A DNA stretch of 8,707 nt from JBAXAM01 sp964213355 (GCA_964213355.1 CAXOVY010000031.1:1-8707), one strand, 5' to 3'; numbered from the stretch's first letter, positions 1 through 7,122 are shown. Numbers and translations: made by a program. Notes: generated by a model not told the origin, from the sequence alone.

Positions 1-1
1 C

Positions 2-1417
2 CAAAAGAGACAGAGCCGCATAAAGAAAGACCAGCGAACCGGTAGAAATGTTCACCAGTTGGTTGCCAGATGGTACTGGAGCGAATCTATTAGAAAAGTG
101 TATCAAGCTTATGTATCAGAAGGCACAGAACTAAGGAAAAAGCTGCTAGAAGAAACCTTTATTGATTTGGTAAAGAAGCATTATGCAGAGAGTTACTTCA
201 AGACCAAACCGGATATTGCTTCGGTAGCTGGGCTGCAGGATTTTATAAAGAGCGATTATATTGCCGAGCCAAAAGAGGCTGCTGTAGTTATATTCCAAAA
301 AAAACGGTTTATGGTTATTGACGGTTTTGGCGAGCGTTATGGCATTACGTTTGAGTATAGAGACGGGCAGCTGATATACGATAATATCTATGCCGATGCA
401 GTTTTTGACGATATCTGGGACGATATAAACTTGATTATGGAGTTTGTAAAAGAAAATTCCGGAGGCATGACTAGAGATAGGGCGGAACTATTTAGGCAGT
501 ATTTAATAGAAGATGCAGACGATTACGCAAACAGCAATGATTTAAAGCAGCAGATAAGAGAGATTTTTTTGAGGTTTGATATAGAAGAGCTAAGACAGCA
601 GGTAGAGGAAGATATACTCGAAGATATCAAAGAAAAACGAGGCGTATCAGAGGGAAAGGCGGGAAAAACCGCACTGGAGGTTTTTGCTAAAGAACGCTTT
701 AGCGTTGCCGCTGTTGGAATTGCTCCATACGAAGATACGAGGCAAACGCTGATACAGCCATTTGTTGAGCAGTATGGAGTTAAGCTATGGACTACCCTAT
801 ATGAAAAAGCTCCGCTGCCTAAGAAGTCTATAGAGCGAATTAGAAGGTTTTTAATGAATAACTATTATGAGCTATTTTTGCAGCTTGTTCCTTATGAAAT
901 ATCACACTCTAAAAAGCTGGAAGAAGATATAGCAGCTGATAATAAAGATGCAATGGAGTTTAAAAGCGTTATGACGAGATTTCTGGAATCGCTTAAAGGG
1001 AGCTTATTGGTTACAAGCGGCGGATATGGCAAAGCTTCGTACGTATGTACCAAGGACAATTTAGCAATGCTGTATGCTGATGAACTAGCCTTGAAAGAAG
1101 TATATAAAAAATATTCATCTGCCTACCCAGAAGTAATGGCGCTATTTAAAAAGATGTATCGCTGGACTAAAGATTGCGACGCAGAAATCGAATTAGAGCA
1201 GGAGCTGCAAAACAAGAAGGATAGGGCGCTTGAGCAATATCTATATTCTTATGAGGAAGAATTAGCACAGGCAGATGCGCCGCCAAGAAGCTTGCTAAAA
1301 AGAGAAATAACAAAGAAAAAAATACCAAATAAAGCAATAACGCCAGAAGACGAAGAACTAGCAAATGCGCTTATCAGAGAGGGCTACCAGTGGAATCAGC
1401 AGCAGATCGCTATATAA
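2..1417 (+). CDS. Unidentified phage gene upstream of the portal, 5'-incomplete in the window
   Basis: I do not recognise this protein. The frame is open from base 2, so the true start probably lies left of the window. A TTG at 59 is possible but has no Shine-Dalgarno sequence and in-frame coding-like codons continue upstream of it. The product is long (452 aa from the TTG), soluble-looking, strongly charged and rich in Asp/Glu/Lys, with no signal peptide or membrane segment. The middle has an acidic stretch with repeated D-D-I-W-D-D-like sequence, and the C-terminal third (about residues 375-430 counted from the TTG) is Glu/Lys-rich and probably helical or coiled coil. It overlaps the portal gene by 28 bases, so the two are translated together. 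Position just before a podovirus portal is where terminase or packaging-associated genes often sit, but I see no Walker motif here. Phage membership is inferred from context only. Confidence 0.7.
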   Translation, partial: QKRQSRIKKDQRTGRNVHQLVARWYWSESIRKVYQAYVSEGTELRKKLLEETFIDLVKKHYAESYFKTKPDIASVAGLQDFIKSDYIAEPKEAAVVIFQKKRFMVIDGFGERYGITFEYRDGQLIYDNIYADAVFDDIWDDINLIMEFVKENSGGMTRDRAELFRQYLIEDADDYANSNDLKQQIREIFLRFDIEELRQQVEEDILEDIKEKRGVSEGKAGKTALEVFAKERFSVAAVGIAPYEDTRQTLIQPFVEQYGVKLWTTLYEKAPLPKKSIERIRRFLMNNYYELFLQLVPYEISHSKKLEEDIAADNKDAMEFKSVMTRFLESLKGSLLVTSGGYGKASYVCTKDNLAMLYADELALKEVYKKYSSAYPEVMALFKKMYRWTKDCDAEIELEQELQNKKDRALEQYLYSYEEELAQADAPPRSLLKREITKKKIPNKAITPEDEELANALIREGYQWNQQQIAI

Positions 1418-3081
1418 GGTTTAATAAGGTAAAAGAAAAAGCATCCGTATGGCGTTCAAAGCTGGCGAGCGTTTATAAGTTTGTTTTTCCATACAAGAAC
1501 TTTTTCAACAAACGCATTCCTGATTCTTCAGAAGTCTACGATATGACAGCTGTAGTTGCAGCGCAGGATTTTGCAAATAACTTTCAGACAATAATGCTTC
1601 CTCCATATCGCCGCTGGGCTAATCTAACCAATGGAGCTATGCTTACCGAAGAACTAGAGGCTAGAGGGCTTGATGAAACAGAAGTTAAGAAAAAGTTTCA
1701 GGAAATAACAGAGACGGTTTTTAGATGTATTCACTCTTCTAACTTTGATTTAGCAATTCACGAAGCTATCTTAGATTTTTGCGTTGGTACTGGCGTTATT
1801 TTAATCAACGAGACCAACGACTCGTCAATCATTGACGTACACTCTGTTCCTGTTAACGAGGTATATTTTGAAGAGGGGAAATTTGATAATCTGGAAAACT
1901 TTTGGCGCGAGCAAAAACTCACAAGCAAGCAGATACTTAGAAACTGGCCGAGTGCTTCTATTACTGAGCAGATGAGCCAAAACAATAAGGACAAAGAATT
2001 TGAATTGATAGAAGGAGTAATTTATTACCCTGAAAGAGAAGGATATGCACAAGGGAGGCAAGAAGGACGGGAAGAGCAGGAAAGACAAGAAAAACACGCA
2101 GGTAAAGAACCAAATGCTTATTACTACTATATTCAGGATAAAGAAAGCCAAAAAGAAATCTTTAGCGAGTGGAAAGATTACTGCCCATTCATAGGATTTC
2201 GTTATTCCAGAAGCTCAGGCGATCTAGTAGGACACGGATTAGCTGAATTTGCTTTGAGTTTTATCAAAGTAATTAACGAGATTGCCAAGCTTGATTTACA
2301 AGCGTTGCAGTTCAAAACCCAACCAGCATACCTGTACAACCCCAAGAAGTTCCAAATAAATCCCAACACCTTTAGCCTTGAACCAGGATCATTTTTTCCG
2401 GTTGATCTGGATGGAGGAATGCCTGTTGCTCCTTTTCCTCTGCCCAATGAGTCTCGCTTTTCCAGATTATCAATTGCAGAGCTTCAAAAAACCATCAAAG
2501 ATATATTTTTATCGAGTTGGTTAGATAATAGTCTACGCACTCCAAACATGACCGCAACAGAAATAGCTATCAGGCAGCAGGAGTTTATCAGAAGGATTGG
2601 CGGAGCAATAGGTCGGTTTGCCCATGAATTTATTAAACCGTTTCTGACCGCATGCTTAAAAATATTAAGGCGTAAGGGAAAACTGCCCTACTTAAGCATT
2701 ATTGGACAAGAAATAGGTTTAAAAATAGACGATCAGTTTATAAACATCGAATATGACTCGCCCCTTATCACCCTACAAAACCAACAAGACGTAGATAGCG
2801 TATTAAGCTTTATCGCAACCAACGTACAGCTATTCCAGGGCAATGCAATGCTTGCGCTAAACATGCCGGAAATACCAACATGGCTTGCAAATAAAAAAGG
2901 AGTTGATTTAAAGTTGGTTAATAAACCGGAAGAGATTGCAAAACTGTTTAGAGATATGCGCACGCAGCTTGAGCAACAAGCGCATCCGCCTGAGCCACAG
3001 GCACCGCCACTGGGACAATATACCGCGCAATTGGCAGCACAATCAATACAGCGTCCTATGCCTGCTATAGATGTTGGTTAA
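1390..3081 (+). CDS. Phage head-tail connector (portal) protein, T7-like podovirus type
   Basis: The portal forms the dodecameric ring at one capsid vertex through which DNA is packaged and to which the tail attaches. The product is 563 aa, close to the usual 500-560 aa of podovirus connectors. The family hallmark M-T-A-T-E at residues 387-391 is followed by an R-x-x-E-type helix (IRQQEFIRRIGG) and a long helix ending in EFIKPF, as in T7 gp8-like proteins. The N-terminus has the expected aromatic 'PYRRWANL' region at about 75-82. A charged Gln/Glu/Arg insert near residues 218-241 looks like a lineage-specific loop, and the C-terminus is Pro/Gln-rich. The GTG start at 1390 is chosen because AGAGGG lies about 7 bases upstream and it couples to the preceding gene by a 28-base overlap. 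The stop overlaps the next ATG. Confidence 0.88.
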   Translation: MESAADRYIRFNKVKEKASVWRSKLASVYKFVFPYKNFFNKRIPDSSEVYDMTAVVAAQDFANNFQTIMLPPYRRWANLTNGAMLTEELEARGLDETEVKKKFQEITETVFRCIHSSNFDLAIHEAILDFCVGTGVILINETNDSSIIDVHSVPVNEVYFEEGKFDNLENFWREQKLTSKQILRNWPSASITEQMSQNNKDKEFELIEGVIYYPEREGYAQGRQEGREEQERQEKHAGKEPNAYYYYIQDKESQKEIFSEWKDYCPFIGFRYSRSSGDLVGHGLAEFALSFIKVINEIAKLDLQALQFKTQPAYLYNPKKFQINPNTFSLEPGSFFPVDLDGGMPVAPFPLPNESRFSRLSIAELQKTIKDIFLSSWLDNSLRTPNMTATEIAIRQQEFIRRIGGAIGRFAHEFIKPFLTACLKILRRKGKLPYLSIIGQEIGLKIDDQFINIEYDSPLITLQNQQDVDSVLSFIATNVQLFQGNAMLALNMPEIPTWLANKKGVDLKLVNKPEEIAKLFRDMRTQLEQQAHPPEPQAPPLGQYTAQLAAQSIQRPMPAIDVG

Positions 3082-3440
3082 TGAGAGGATATATGGAATC
3101 AATATTTGAACTTCACCCAACAGTTCAAGAAGAACTAAACAAAAAGGCTAACGAAAAAGATAATCGCAGAAAAACCGAAATACTTTATTTGGCTAATAAA
3201 CTATTTGCTATGAATAAAGACGGCAAGAGGTTTTTAGATCTAATGAAAGAAGATTTAATATTGCGTAGGGAAACAGCCAGCCCCAAGCTAGATGCAGCCC
3301 ACGCTTACTATACGGAGGGTGAGAATAATGTAATAAGGCGCATGAGTCTTTTTGCAGAGCTTTACCCGATCGTTCTTGAAAGCGAAAGGGTAAAAGCGTT
3401 GGGGAATAATAAACATAAAAATACAGGTGATACATGGTAG
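3081..3440 (+). CDS. Small Bbp19-like phage structural protein
   Basis: This 119-aa protein lies between portal and scaffold genes, where podoviruses often carry a short Bbp19-like protein. The visible pattern fits that family: LFAMNKDGKRFLDL (F...dGk.fL..L) at about 42-55, a variable loop, then A-Y-Y-T-E-G-x-N-N-V-I-R-R at about 75-87 and a hydrophobic helix. It is soluble with no signal peptide. The first ATG at 3081 overlaps the portal stop by one base. A second in-frame ATG at 3093 has AGAGG four bases upstream and could be the real start, which would remove four residues. The family assignment is by pattern only; its role is presumably virion or head-completion related. Confidence 0.6.
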   Translation: MRGYMESIFELHPTVQEELNKKANEKDNRRKTEILYLANKLFAMNKDGKRFLDLMKEDLILRRETASPKLDAAHAYYTEGENNVIRRMSLFAELYPIVLESERVKALGNNKHKNTGDTW

Positions 3441-3619
3441 ATACAATAAATGACGCAAACGAAGCAGTTGAAACAAATAATGAATCTGGAGTTAAAACCT
3501 TGTTTGACATTGAAGATACTGGGGATCAACAGAAATTTACTTCTAAGGAGCAAAGCTCTAATGCTCCAGCTAAAGAGCTATCAGAGCAATCCGAATGGTA
3601 TATTACGACGAAAGGATAA
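3434..3619 (+). pseudogene. N-terminal part of a phage scaffold-like protein (frame 1 of a split gene)
   Basis: This 61-aa acidic, low-complexity frame overlaps the preceding gene by 7 bases and has AGGTGA just before its ATG. Its composition (Asn, Asp, Glu, Ser, Gln; no hydrophobic core) is typical of the disordered N-terminus of podovirus scaffolding or capsid-assembly proteins. It ends in S-E-W-Y-I-T-T-K-G, while the overlapping next frame opens with V-Y-Y-D-E-R-I-K-G-S-G. A W-Y-Y-D-E type sequence followed by G.G..PEWF is what a continuous scaffold would show, so I infer a frameshift near 3597-3605 (one base lost or two gained). It could instead be a genuine small gene in translational overlap, or a sequencing error. 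Confidence 0.55.
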
Positions 3620-4245
3620 AAGGCAGTGGTATGCCACCAGAATGGTTTAATCGAGGGACTTTTAAGAATATTACAGAACAAGCCCGAGCATATAACGAAG
3701 CCCGCAAGCAAATTACTGAATATTCTGAGAAACTTAAAGCATTTTCCGGTGCGCCAGAGCAATACGAAGAAGAGGGTAATAGTGATAAAGATAATATATT
3801 TGCTGTAGGTCTTAAAGAGCTTGGCAAAAAAATAGACCTAAACCAAACCGGATTTAATGAGCTTCTTAATGTCTATATCAAGACCAAAGAAATCGAAGCA
3901 GAAAAGGAACATAACAATTTACTCCATAAGCAAAAAGAAGAGTTGAAAAAGATTGGTGGTGTTGGCAAGCTTAAAGAATTAGAAACTAAATTTATTGATG
4001 CTTTTGGTGATTCTACAATCGGTTGGCTAAAAAGTTCTATTAAGTCGTATGATGATTATGCTAATTTAGAGAACATAGTGTCCTGCGTATCTGGTAAAAC
4101 CAGATTGCCAATAAGTAGTATGGAATCAACCATATCAACCAGAGAACAAGCAGAAGAGTTAATACGCGATCCAAGGTGGGGTAAGGACAGGGAGTTTACA
4201 AAAAAAGCAGATAAAGTGTTAAGCTATATGCTGCAAAACGGGTAG
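3595..4245 (+). CDS. Phage scaffolding / capsid-assembly-like protein, main part (frame 2 of a split gene)
   Basis: Scaffold proteins template podovirus procapsid assembly and are absent from mature virions. This 216-aa frame begins with YYDERIKGSGMPPEWF, then F-K-N-I-T-E-Q-A-R-A-Y-N-E and L-K-A-F-S-G-A-P-E-Q-Y-E. That matches the family layout (PEWF, SVxEQAKAY, GAPExY) seen in capsid-assembly proteins placed between portal and capsid genes. The centre and C-terminus are Lys/Glu-rich and helical, with no membrane segments. The ATG at 3595 has only a weak GAG upstream, which suggests that initiation was originally in the preceding frame at 3434. Together the two frames give about 270 aa, a normal scaffold length. 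Identity rests on motif pattern and gene order. Confidence 0.62.
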   Translation: MVYYDERIKGSGMPPEWFNRGTFKNITEQARAYNEARKQITEYSEKLKAFSGAPEQYEEEGNSDKDNIFAVGLKELGKKIDLNQTGFNELLNVYIKTKEIEAEKEHNNLLHKQKEELKKIGGVGKLKELETKFIDAFGDSTIGWLKSSIKSYDDYANLENIVSCVSGKTRLPISSMESTISTREQAEELIRDPRWGKDREFTKKADKVLSYMLQNG

Positions 4246-4251
4246 GTTATA

Positions 4252-4323
4252 ATGCCAAATTCATTTAAAATTGACGTTGATTATAGAATATGTAACATAG
4301 GATGTATCCTTAAATTAACTTAA
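4252..4323 (+). pseudogene. Possible 5' stub of a phage major capsid gene
   Basis: Seven bases after the scaffold stop, an ATG opens a 23-codon frame beginning MPNSFKIDVDY. Podovirus capsid proteins directly follow the scaffold gene and often start with a short N-S-F-x-x-D-V-like sequence. After about ten codons the sequence loses coding character and stops. I infer that this is where the prophage was deleted or joined to other DNA. The similarity is short, so chance is a real alternative. Confidence 0.33.
4271..4298 (+). promoter_or_regulatory. Possible sigma70 promoter for the HU-like gene
   Basis: TTGACG (5 of 6 to the -35 consensus) is separated by 16 bases from TAACAT (4 of 6 to the -10). 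It lies about 40 bases upstream of the HU-like start, inside the presumed capsid stub, which suits a gene that needs its own promoter next to a broken operon. Confidence 0.35.
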
Positions 4324-4335
4324 AACAGAGGCTAC

Positions 4336-4617
4336 ATGAATAAAACAGAATTGGCGCAAGCTCTAGCAAAAAAGTTTGAACTTTCCATTAACAAAACTAC
4401 TGAGATTGTATCTCAAATTCTTGAGTTGATAACCAAATCTTTGGTTAAAAAAGAAACTGTGCAATTAATCGGTTTTGGTTCTTTTTCTATAAAAAAGAGA
4501 AAAGCGAGAAATGGCCGAAATCCAAAAACTGGTGAAACGATTAAAATTGCCGCTTGTAATGCAGTACGCTTTTCTGTTGGGAAGGCTCTAAAAAAAGCAA
4601 TTAATAGCAAAAAGTAG
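4336..4617 (+). CDS. HU/IHF-family DNA-binding protein
   Basis: This is a 93-aa histone-like protein of normal HU length (about 90 aa), a dimeric DNA-bending protein of the nucleoid. The N-terminus MNKTELAQALAKKFELSINKT forms the usual two-helix dimer body. GFGSF (46-50) precedes the beta arms, and R-N-G-R-N-P-K-T-G-E (58-67) is the family signature, with the DNA-intercalating proline at about 63. The C-terminal helix V-R-F-S-V-G-K-A-L-K-K-A-I-N is also typical. AGAGG lies five bases before the ATG. It follows the broken phage module and precedes a receiver-only regulator, both on the plus strand. HU-like genes also occur on phages and islands, so it may not be the housekeeping copy. The split between HU and IHF is not resolved from sequence alone. 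Confidence 0.93.
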   Translation: MNKTELAQALAKKFELSINKTTEIVSQILELITKSLVKKETVQLIGFGSFSIKKRKARNGRNPKTGETIKIAACNAVRFSVGKALKKAINSKK

Positions 4618-4643
4618 TTGCTATAAATTAAACACGGATGTGA

Positions 4644-5027
4644 ATGCGTATTTTACTGGTTGAAAATGATGAATTGCTTGGTGAGTGTATACGCTGTGGT
4701 CTGAGTTATTATCGTTATGATGTTGAGTGGATAAAAGACGGATCAGAAGCATGGCGCGTTTTACAAACAAAGTATTTTGACATGGTAATTCTGGATTTTG
4801 ATTTACTAGAATCTTCTTGTGAAGAAGTTTTGAAAAATATGCGGTTAAATGGTATTACTACACCAGCTATTATTATGAGCAGTAATTGTGATATTCATAA
4901 TTGTGTCAAATGGTTGGATGTTGGATATGATTACGTTAGTAAACCGTTTGAGATAGAAAAATTATGTGCGCGTATTCGAGTTGTACATAAACGTACAGCT
5001 CAAAAAAGGGGTGGCAGGACGGGTTAA
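4644..5027 (+). CDS. Stand-alone OmpR-type receiver resembling PmrA/QseB, DNA-binding domain missing
   Basis: This 127-aa protein covers only the receiver half of an OmpR-family response regulator (full-length about 220 aa). The start MRILLVENDELLGECI and the end K-P-F-E-I-E-K-L-C-A-R-I-R...K-R-T-A-Q-K-R resemble the PmrA/QseB subfamily. D51 is the expected phospho-acceptor, S79 the switch Ser/Thr and K100 the conserved lysine of KPF. Oddities: the acidic pocket reads E7-N8, with Asn replacing the usual second Asp; the usual L-P after the acceptor loop is L-L; and GADDY is shortened to GYDY. The frame stops at the interdomain linker, and no winged-helix coding sequence is visible downstream. 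It may be a degenerate regulator, a dimer partner that titrates a full-length paralogue, or a phospho-sink. PmrA-type boxes occur later in the same window. The ATG at 4644 has GGA at about five bases. Confidence 0.82.
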   Translation: MRILLVENDELLGECIRCGLSYYRYDVEWIKDGSEAWRVLQTKYFDMVILDFDLLESSCEEVLKNMRLNGITTPAIIMSSNCDIHNCVKWLDVGYDYVSKPFEIEKLCARIRVVHKRTAQKRGGRTG

Positions 5028-5033
5028 TAGGGT

Positions 5034-5177
5034 TTATGTTTTAAACTGGTTAACAATTAGCCAGTCTGTCGCTTTCTGTGATTTTGCCACAAAAAGTAGC
5101 CTTAGCGTCTCATCAGAAAAATGGTTGCGTTCGGCGTAGAACCCCGAGTAACCATCCCCTAGTATCTGATATTGCAC
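5034..5177 (-). pseudogene. Possible C-terminal gene fragment on the minus strand
   Basis: The 300-bp gap between the two receiver genes has stops in all plus frames, but the minus strand carries a 47-codon open stretch ending in TAA at 5034. It reads like real protein: G-D-G-Y-S-G-F-Y-A-E-R-N-H-F, then S-D-E-T-L-R-L-L-F and D-W-L-I-V-N-Q-F. The bases are locally richer in G+C than the flanks. There is no convincing ribosome site for the GTG at its 5' end, so it is more likely a leftover 3' end than a small gene. I do not recognise the family. A short hairpin (5045-5052 with 5058-5065) lies within its last codons. Chance is possible at this length. Confidence 0.25.
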
Positions 5178-5326
5178 TCAATTTATTAGTATTAATTGGT
5201 ACATAATTTTGTTTTGTGTTAGACTGATTTTGATAGTGAATGTAAGTACGGACTAGAGAAACACCGCTAATTTTTAGTTGGTAACGCTTGGAGTAATAAA
5301 GTTTTTATATAACATCAGGAAGATTT

Positions 5327-5692
5327 GTGAAATTGAAGATTAAAAATAGCAAAGATGCTACAGATAGTCTTAAAAAAGAGGATGTAGTTGTTGTTGGTAA
5401 TAGTAAATTACGTATAGATTCCATAATGTTATCTTCACTTTTTCAAGGGGAAGCAGTAAAAACATACTATAGCTCAGAGCTGTTTTTAGAAAATTTACCA
5501 CGGTATGCTAAAGATGCTAAAATCTGTATAGACAGAGACCTTATAGATCAAAAGGATAAGAAAGGATTTGCTAAGCAGTTACATGAAGCTGGATGTACTA
5601 ATCTTCATTGGTTCTCAGGGAGCAATTTTAGAGAAGGGGAATCTCCAGAAGTAACTGCTTTAATTGGTTGTACAGAGGGTGATTTTCGTTGA
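5327..5692 (+). CDS. Receiver-like protein with degenerate phosphorylation site
   Basis: The 121-aa product has the alternating strand/helix pattern of a receiver fold. A first strand V-V-V-V-G-N-S-K-L (20-28) stands where true receivers have V-V-D-D-S. A third strand K-I-C-I-D-R-D-L (65-72) places D69 at the acceptor position. Then come a helix K-Q-L-H-E-A-G, a strand L-H-W-F-S-G (93-98) and a last segment A-L-I-G-C-T, with Cys where a Lys is normal. Both the metal-binding acidic pair and the lysine are therefore gone, which suggests a protein-binding pseudo-receiver rather than a phospho-switch. The GTG start at 5327 is supported by AGGAAG five bases upstream. It has no output domain. The fold call is by pattern; the role is unknown. 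Confidence 0.6.
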   Translation: MKLKIKNSKDATDSLKKEDVVVVGNSKLRIDSIMLSSLFQGEAVKTYYSSELFLENLPRYAKDAKICIDRDLIDQKDKKGFAKQLHEAGCTNLHWFSGSNFREGESPEVTALIGCTEGDFR

Positions 5693-5716
5693 AGCGGGTG
5701 AATGATGTTATACTAT
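5689..5716 (+). promoter_or_regulatory. Possible promoter for the exported protein pair
   Basis: TTGAAG and TACTAT (each 4 of 6 to consensus) are separated by 16 bases, about 35 bases upstream of the start at 5752. The intergenic gap is only 59 bases, so read-through from the upstream gene is also possible. Confidence 0.3.
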
Positions 5717-5751
5717 ACATGCACTACTGATATTTAACTAATAGGTGTTAT

Positions 5752-6120
5752 ATGAAAGAGCAGCTTTTAAGGTTGTCGTTGTGTTTTATGATGTGCATTT
5801 TTGCATTGAACAGTTCCTTTGGTATGTCGAAAATTGATACCGCTCCTCCGGTTGAAGTGGTAAATTTTACTAATGACATTTTAATAAGAGATGATGCTAA
5901 AGAAATAGTTGATAATAATGAAATCCCCTATCAAGTTATTGTTGATATTTATAACAGGTTAATTAACAGAGACAAAAACTTAATGGATTTTTATAATGGG
6001 GATTCCATGGTCTTTGGCTCAATGTATTATATGAATAATAATACCACTAGGTGTTTAATAACTGTCGGAGTTATAAAAAAAACAAATGTTATTAAAGAGG
6101 TTCGAGTAGATTATGAATAA
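5752..6120 (+). CDS. Small exported protein of unknown function
   Basis: This 122-aa protein opens with a classical signal peptide: positive n-region (MKEQLLR), hydrophobic core L-S-L-C-F-M-M-C-I-F-A-L, and a likely cut after S-S-F-G at about residue 24. The mature part is about 98 aa, Asn/Asp/Ile-rich, with no cysteine until near the end and no further membrane segment. The sequence Y-Q-V-I-V-D-I-Y-N-R-L-I-N looks helical, and the C-terminus (T-T-R-C-L-I-T-V-G-V-I) looks like beta strands. AGG lies seven bases before the ATG. Its last codons overlap the next gene by eight bases, so the two are co-translated and probably work together in the periplasm or outside the cell. I do not recognise a family. 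Confidence 0.72.
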   Translation: MKEQLLRLSLCFMMCIFALNSSFGMSKIDTAPPVEVVNFTNDILIRDDAKEIVDNNEIPYQVIVDIYNRLINRDKNLMDFYNGDSMVFGSMYYMNNNTTRCLITVGVIKKTNVIKEVRVDYE

Positions 6121-7006
6121 AAGAATCATTTTCGGCTTTTTTTCGCTTGCTGTTTTATTTTCCGTTTTTTTAGCAGAAGTAGCTGTTGCTGTGCCGGATA
6201 ATTCTGGATATAAATATGGGGTATTTTTTTGTACGAGAGATTTATCATCAGAATTATATAAACAGATCGAAAAAGGTAAGATAGCATCATCCATTTTTTT
6301 AGGGACGACATCTTCATCAGCTATTGCCTCTAGCTTAATGACTTCATTAACTTTTAAGGTTGTTTTGCCTTCTTCTGTTATTCTTGGCGCAGGCATAGCG
6401 TATTTATCTACGGATTTTGTTCATGATTGGTACAAGAAAGGTATTTATGAAAAGGCAACGGAAAGTTTGGCTTCCATCAGTAGTATAAGCACGAGCAGCC
6501 TTCAAGGTAATTACCTTAAAGTAAACGATACTGCTGTCGATGGTGATAATACTTATAGACACTGCTCGATTTTGTCAGCTCAATATGTTGATGACAAGGA
6601 TGGATATATTCGTCTAAAAGGATTTGATACAAAAGGGTTTTTTCAAAATGAAAAGCAGTTATATCCATCACATGAACAAGATACTGCCGTAGATAGGAAT
6701 GACCAAATAGATAGTTCTACTGTATGCACTTTAGTGAAGCAAGCGGAAAATAAAAGGGAATACGTTAAGTTGACGAACATAATTTCTGAATTTTTTGCTT
6801 TTGAAACAGATAAGGGTTATAGCGTGACGGAACATAATTGTTGTACAGTTGCTTATAATGCTGTTAAAAAGATAAATGGCAATACTGATGTAATTGATAG
6901 ATCCAATTTTAATCATGGTATTGGGATGCCTAGTAATTCTTGGTTTTCTTTTCTGGCGGATTCAATAGAAGAAAAGCAAGAAAAAAAAGATAGTGAAGAT
7001 TTATAA
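6113..7006 (+). CDS. Exported protein with a membrane-inserting segment and a C-terminal HNCC motif
   Basis: This 297-aa product has a strong signal peptide (M-N-K-R then a long hydrophobic core) with an A-V-A cut site at about 26. Residues 57-81 and 83-99 form a Ser/Ala/Gly/Leu-rich hydrophobic pair broken by K82 and P86, like a helical hairpin that could enter a membrane. The C-terminal part carries H-N-C-C-T-V-A-Y-N-A (241-250), followed about 20 residues later by N-H-G-I-G-M-P-S-N-S-W. The H-N-C...P spacing recalls N-C-type cysteine hydrolase folds (permuted NlpC/P60 or LRAT-like), but that is a weak inference. It overlaps the preceding exported protein by eight bases and is the last gene before the duplicated regulatory cassettes. 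Function unknown; a secreted enzyme or toxin-like protein is possible. Confidence 0.75.
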   Translation: MNKRIIFGFFSLAVLFSVFLAEVAVAVPDNSGYKYGVFFCTRDLSSELYKQIEKGKIASSIFLGTTSSSAIASSLMTSLTFKVVLPSSVILGAGIAYLSTDFVHDWYKKGIYEKATESLASISSISTSSLQGNYLKVNDTAVDGDNTYRHCSILSAQYVDDKDGYIRLKGFDTKGFFQNEKQLYPSHEQDTAVDRNDQIDSSTVCTLVKQAENKREYVKLTNIISEFFAFETDKGYSVTEHNCCTVAYNAVKKINGNTDVIDRSNFNHGIGMPSNSWFSFLADSIEEKQEKKDSEDL

Positions 7007-7099
7007 TTTCCAAGTGGGTCACTATAATTTCTTAAATAGTTTCAGTTAAGCTGGGATTGAGTTGTTGGCTGACTAAAAAATAAGGCTAATATAGAATAT

Positions 7100-7116
7100 C
7101 TTAAGAAAAGCTTAAA
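7100..7116 (+). promoter_or_regulatory. PmrA-type box, copy 1
   Basis: CTTAAG-N5-CTTAAA, a tandem hexamer repeat with 11-bp periodicity, lies six bases upstream of the -35 element. This is the architecture of PmrA (BasR)-binding sites (YTTAAK-N5-YTTAAK) and of activation by OmpR-family regulators. The site recurs at the same place in copy 2. Confidence 0.65.
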
Positions 7117-7122
7117 TATTTG

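Noticed and set aside
3590..3610. Programmed -1 frameshift joining the two scaffold frames
   Set aside because: No slippery heptamer of the X-XXY-YYZ type or downstream stem is visible at the junction; a mutation or sequencing error is simpler.
4309..4324. CTTAAA-N4-CTTAAA upstream of the HU-like gene as another PmrA-type box
   Set aside because: The half-sites repeat every 10 bases instead of 11, and the site lies downstream of the likely promoter, only 11 bases before the start codon. Chance in AT-rich DNA is likely.
5045..5065. ACTGGTTA/TAGCCAGT hairpin as a terminator after the receiver gene
   Set aside because: The stem is short with a wobble pair and no T-run follows; it lies within the minus-strand protein-like fragment.
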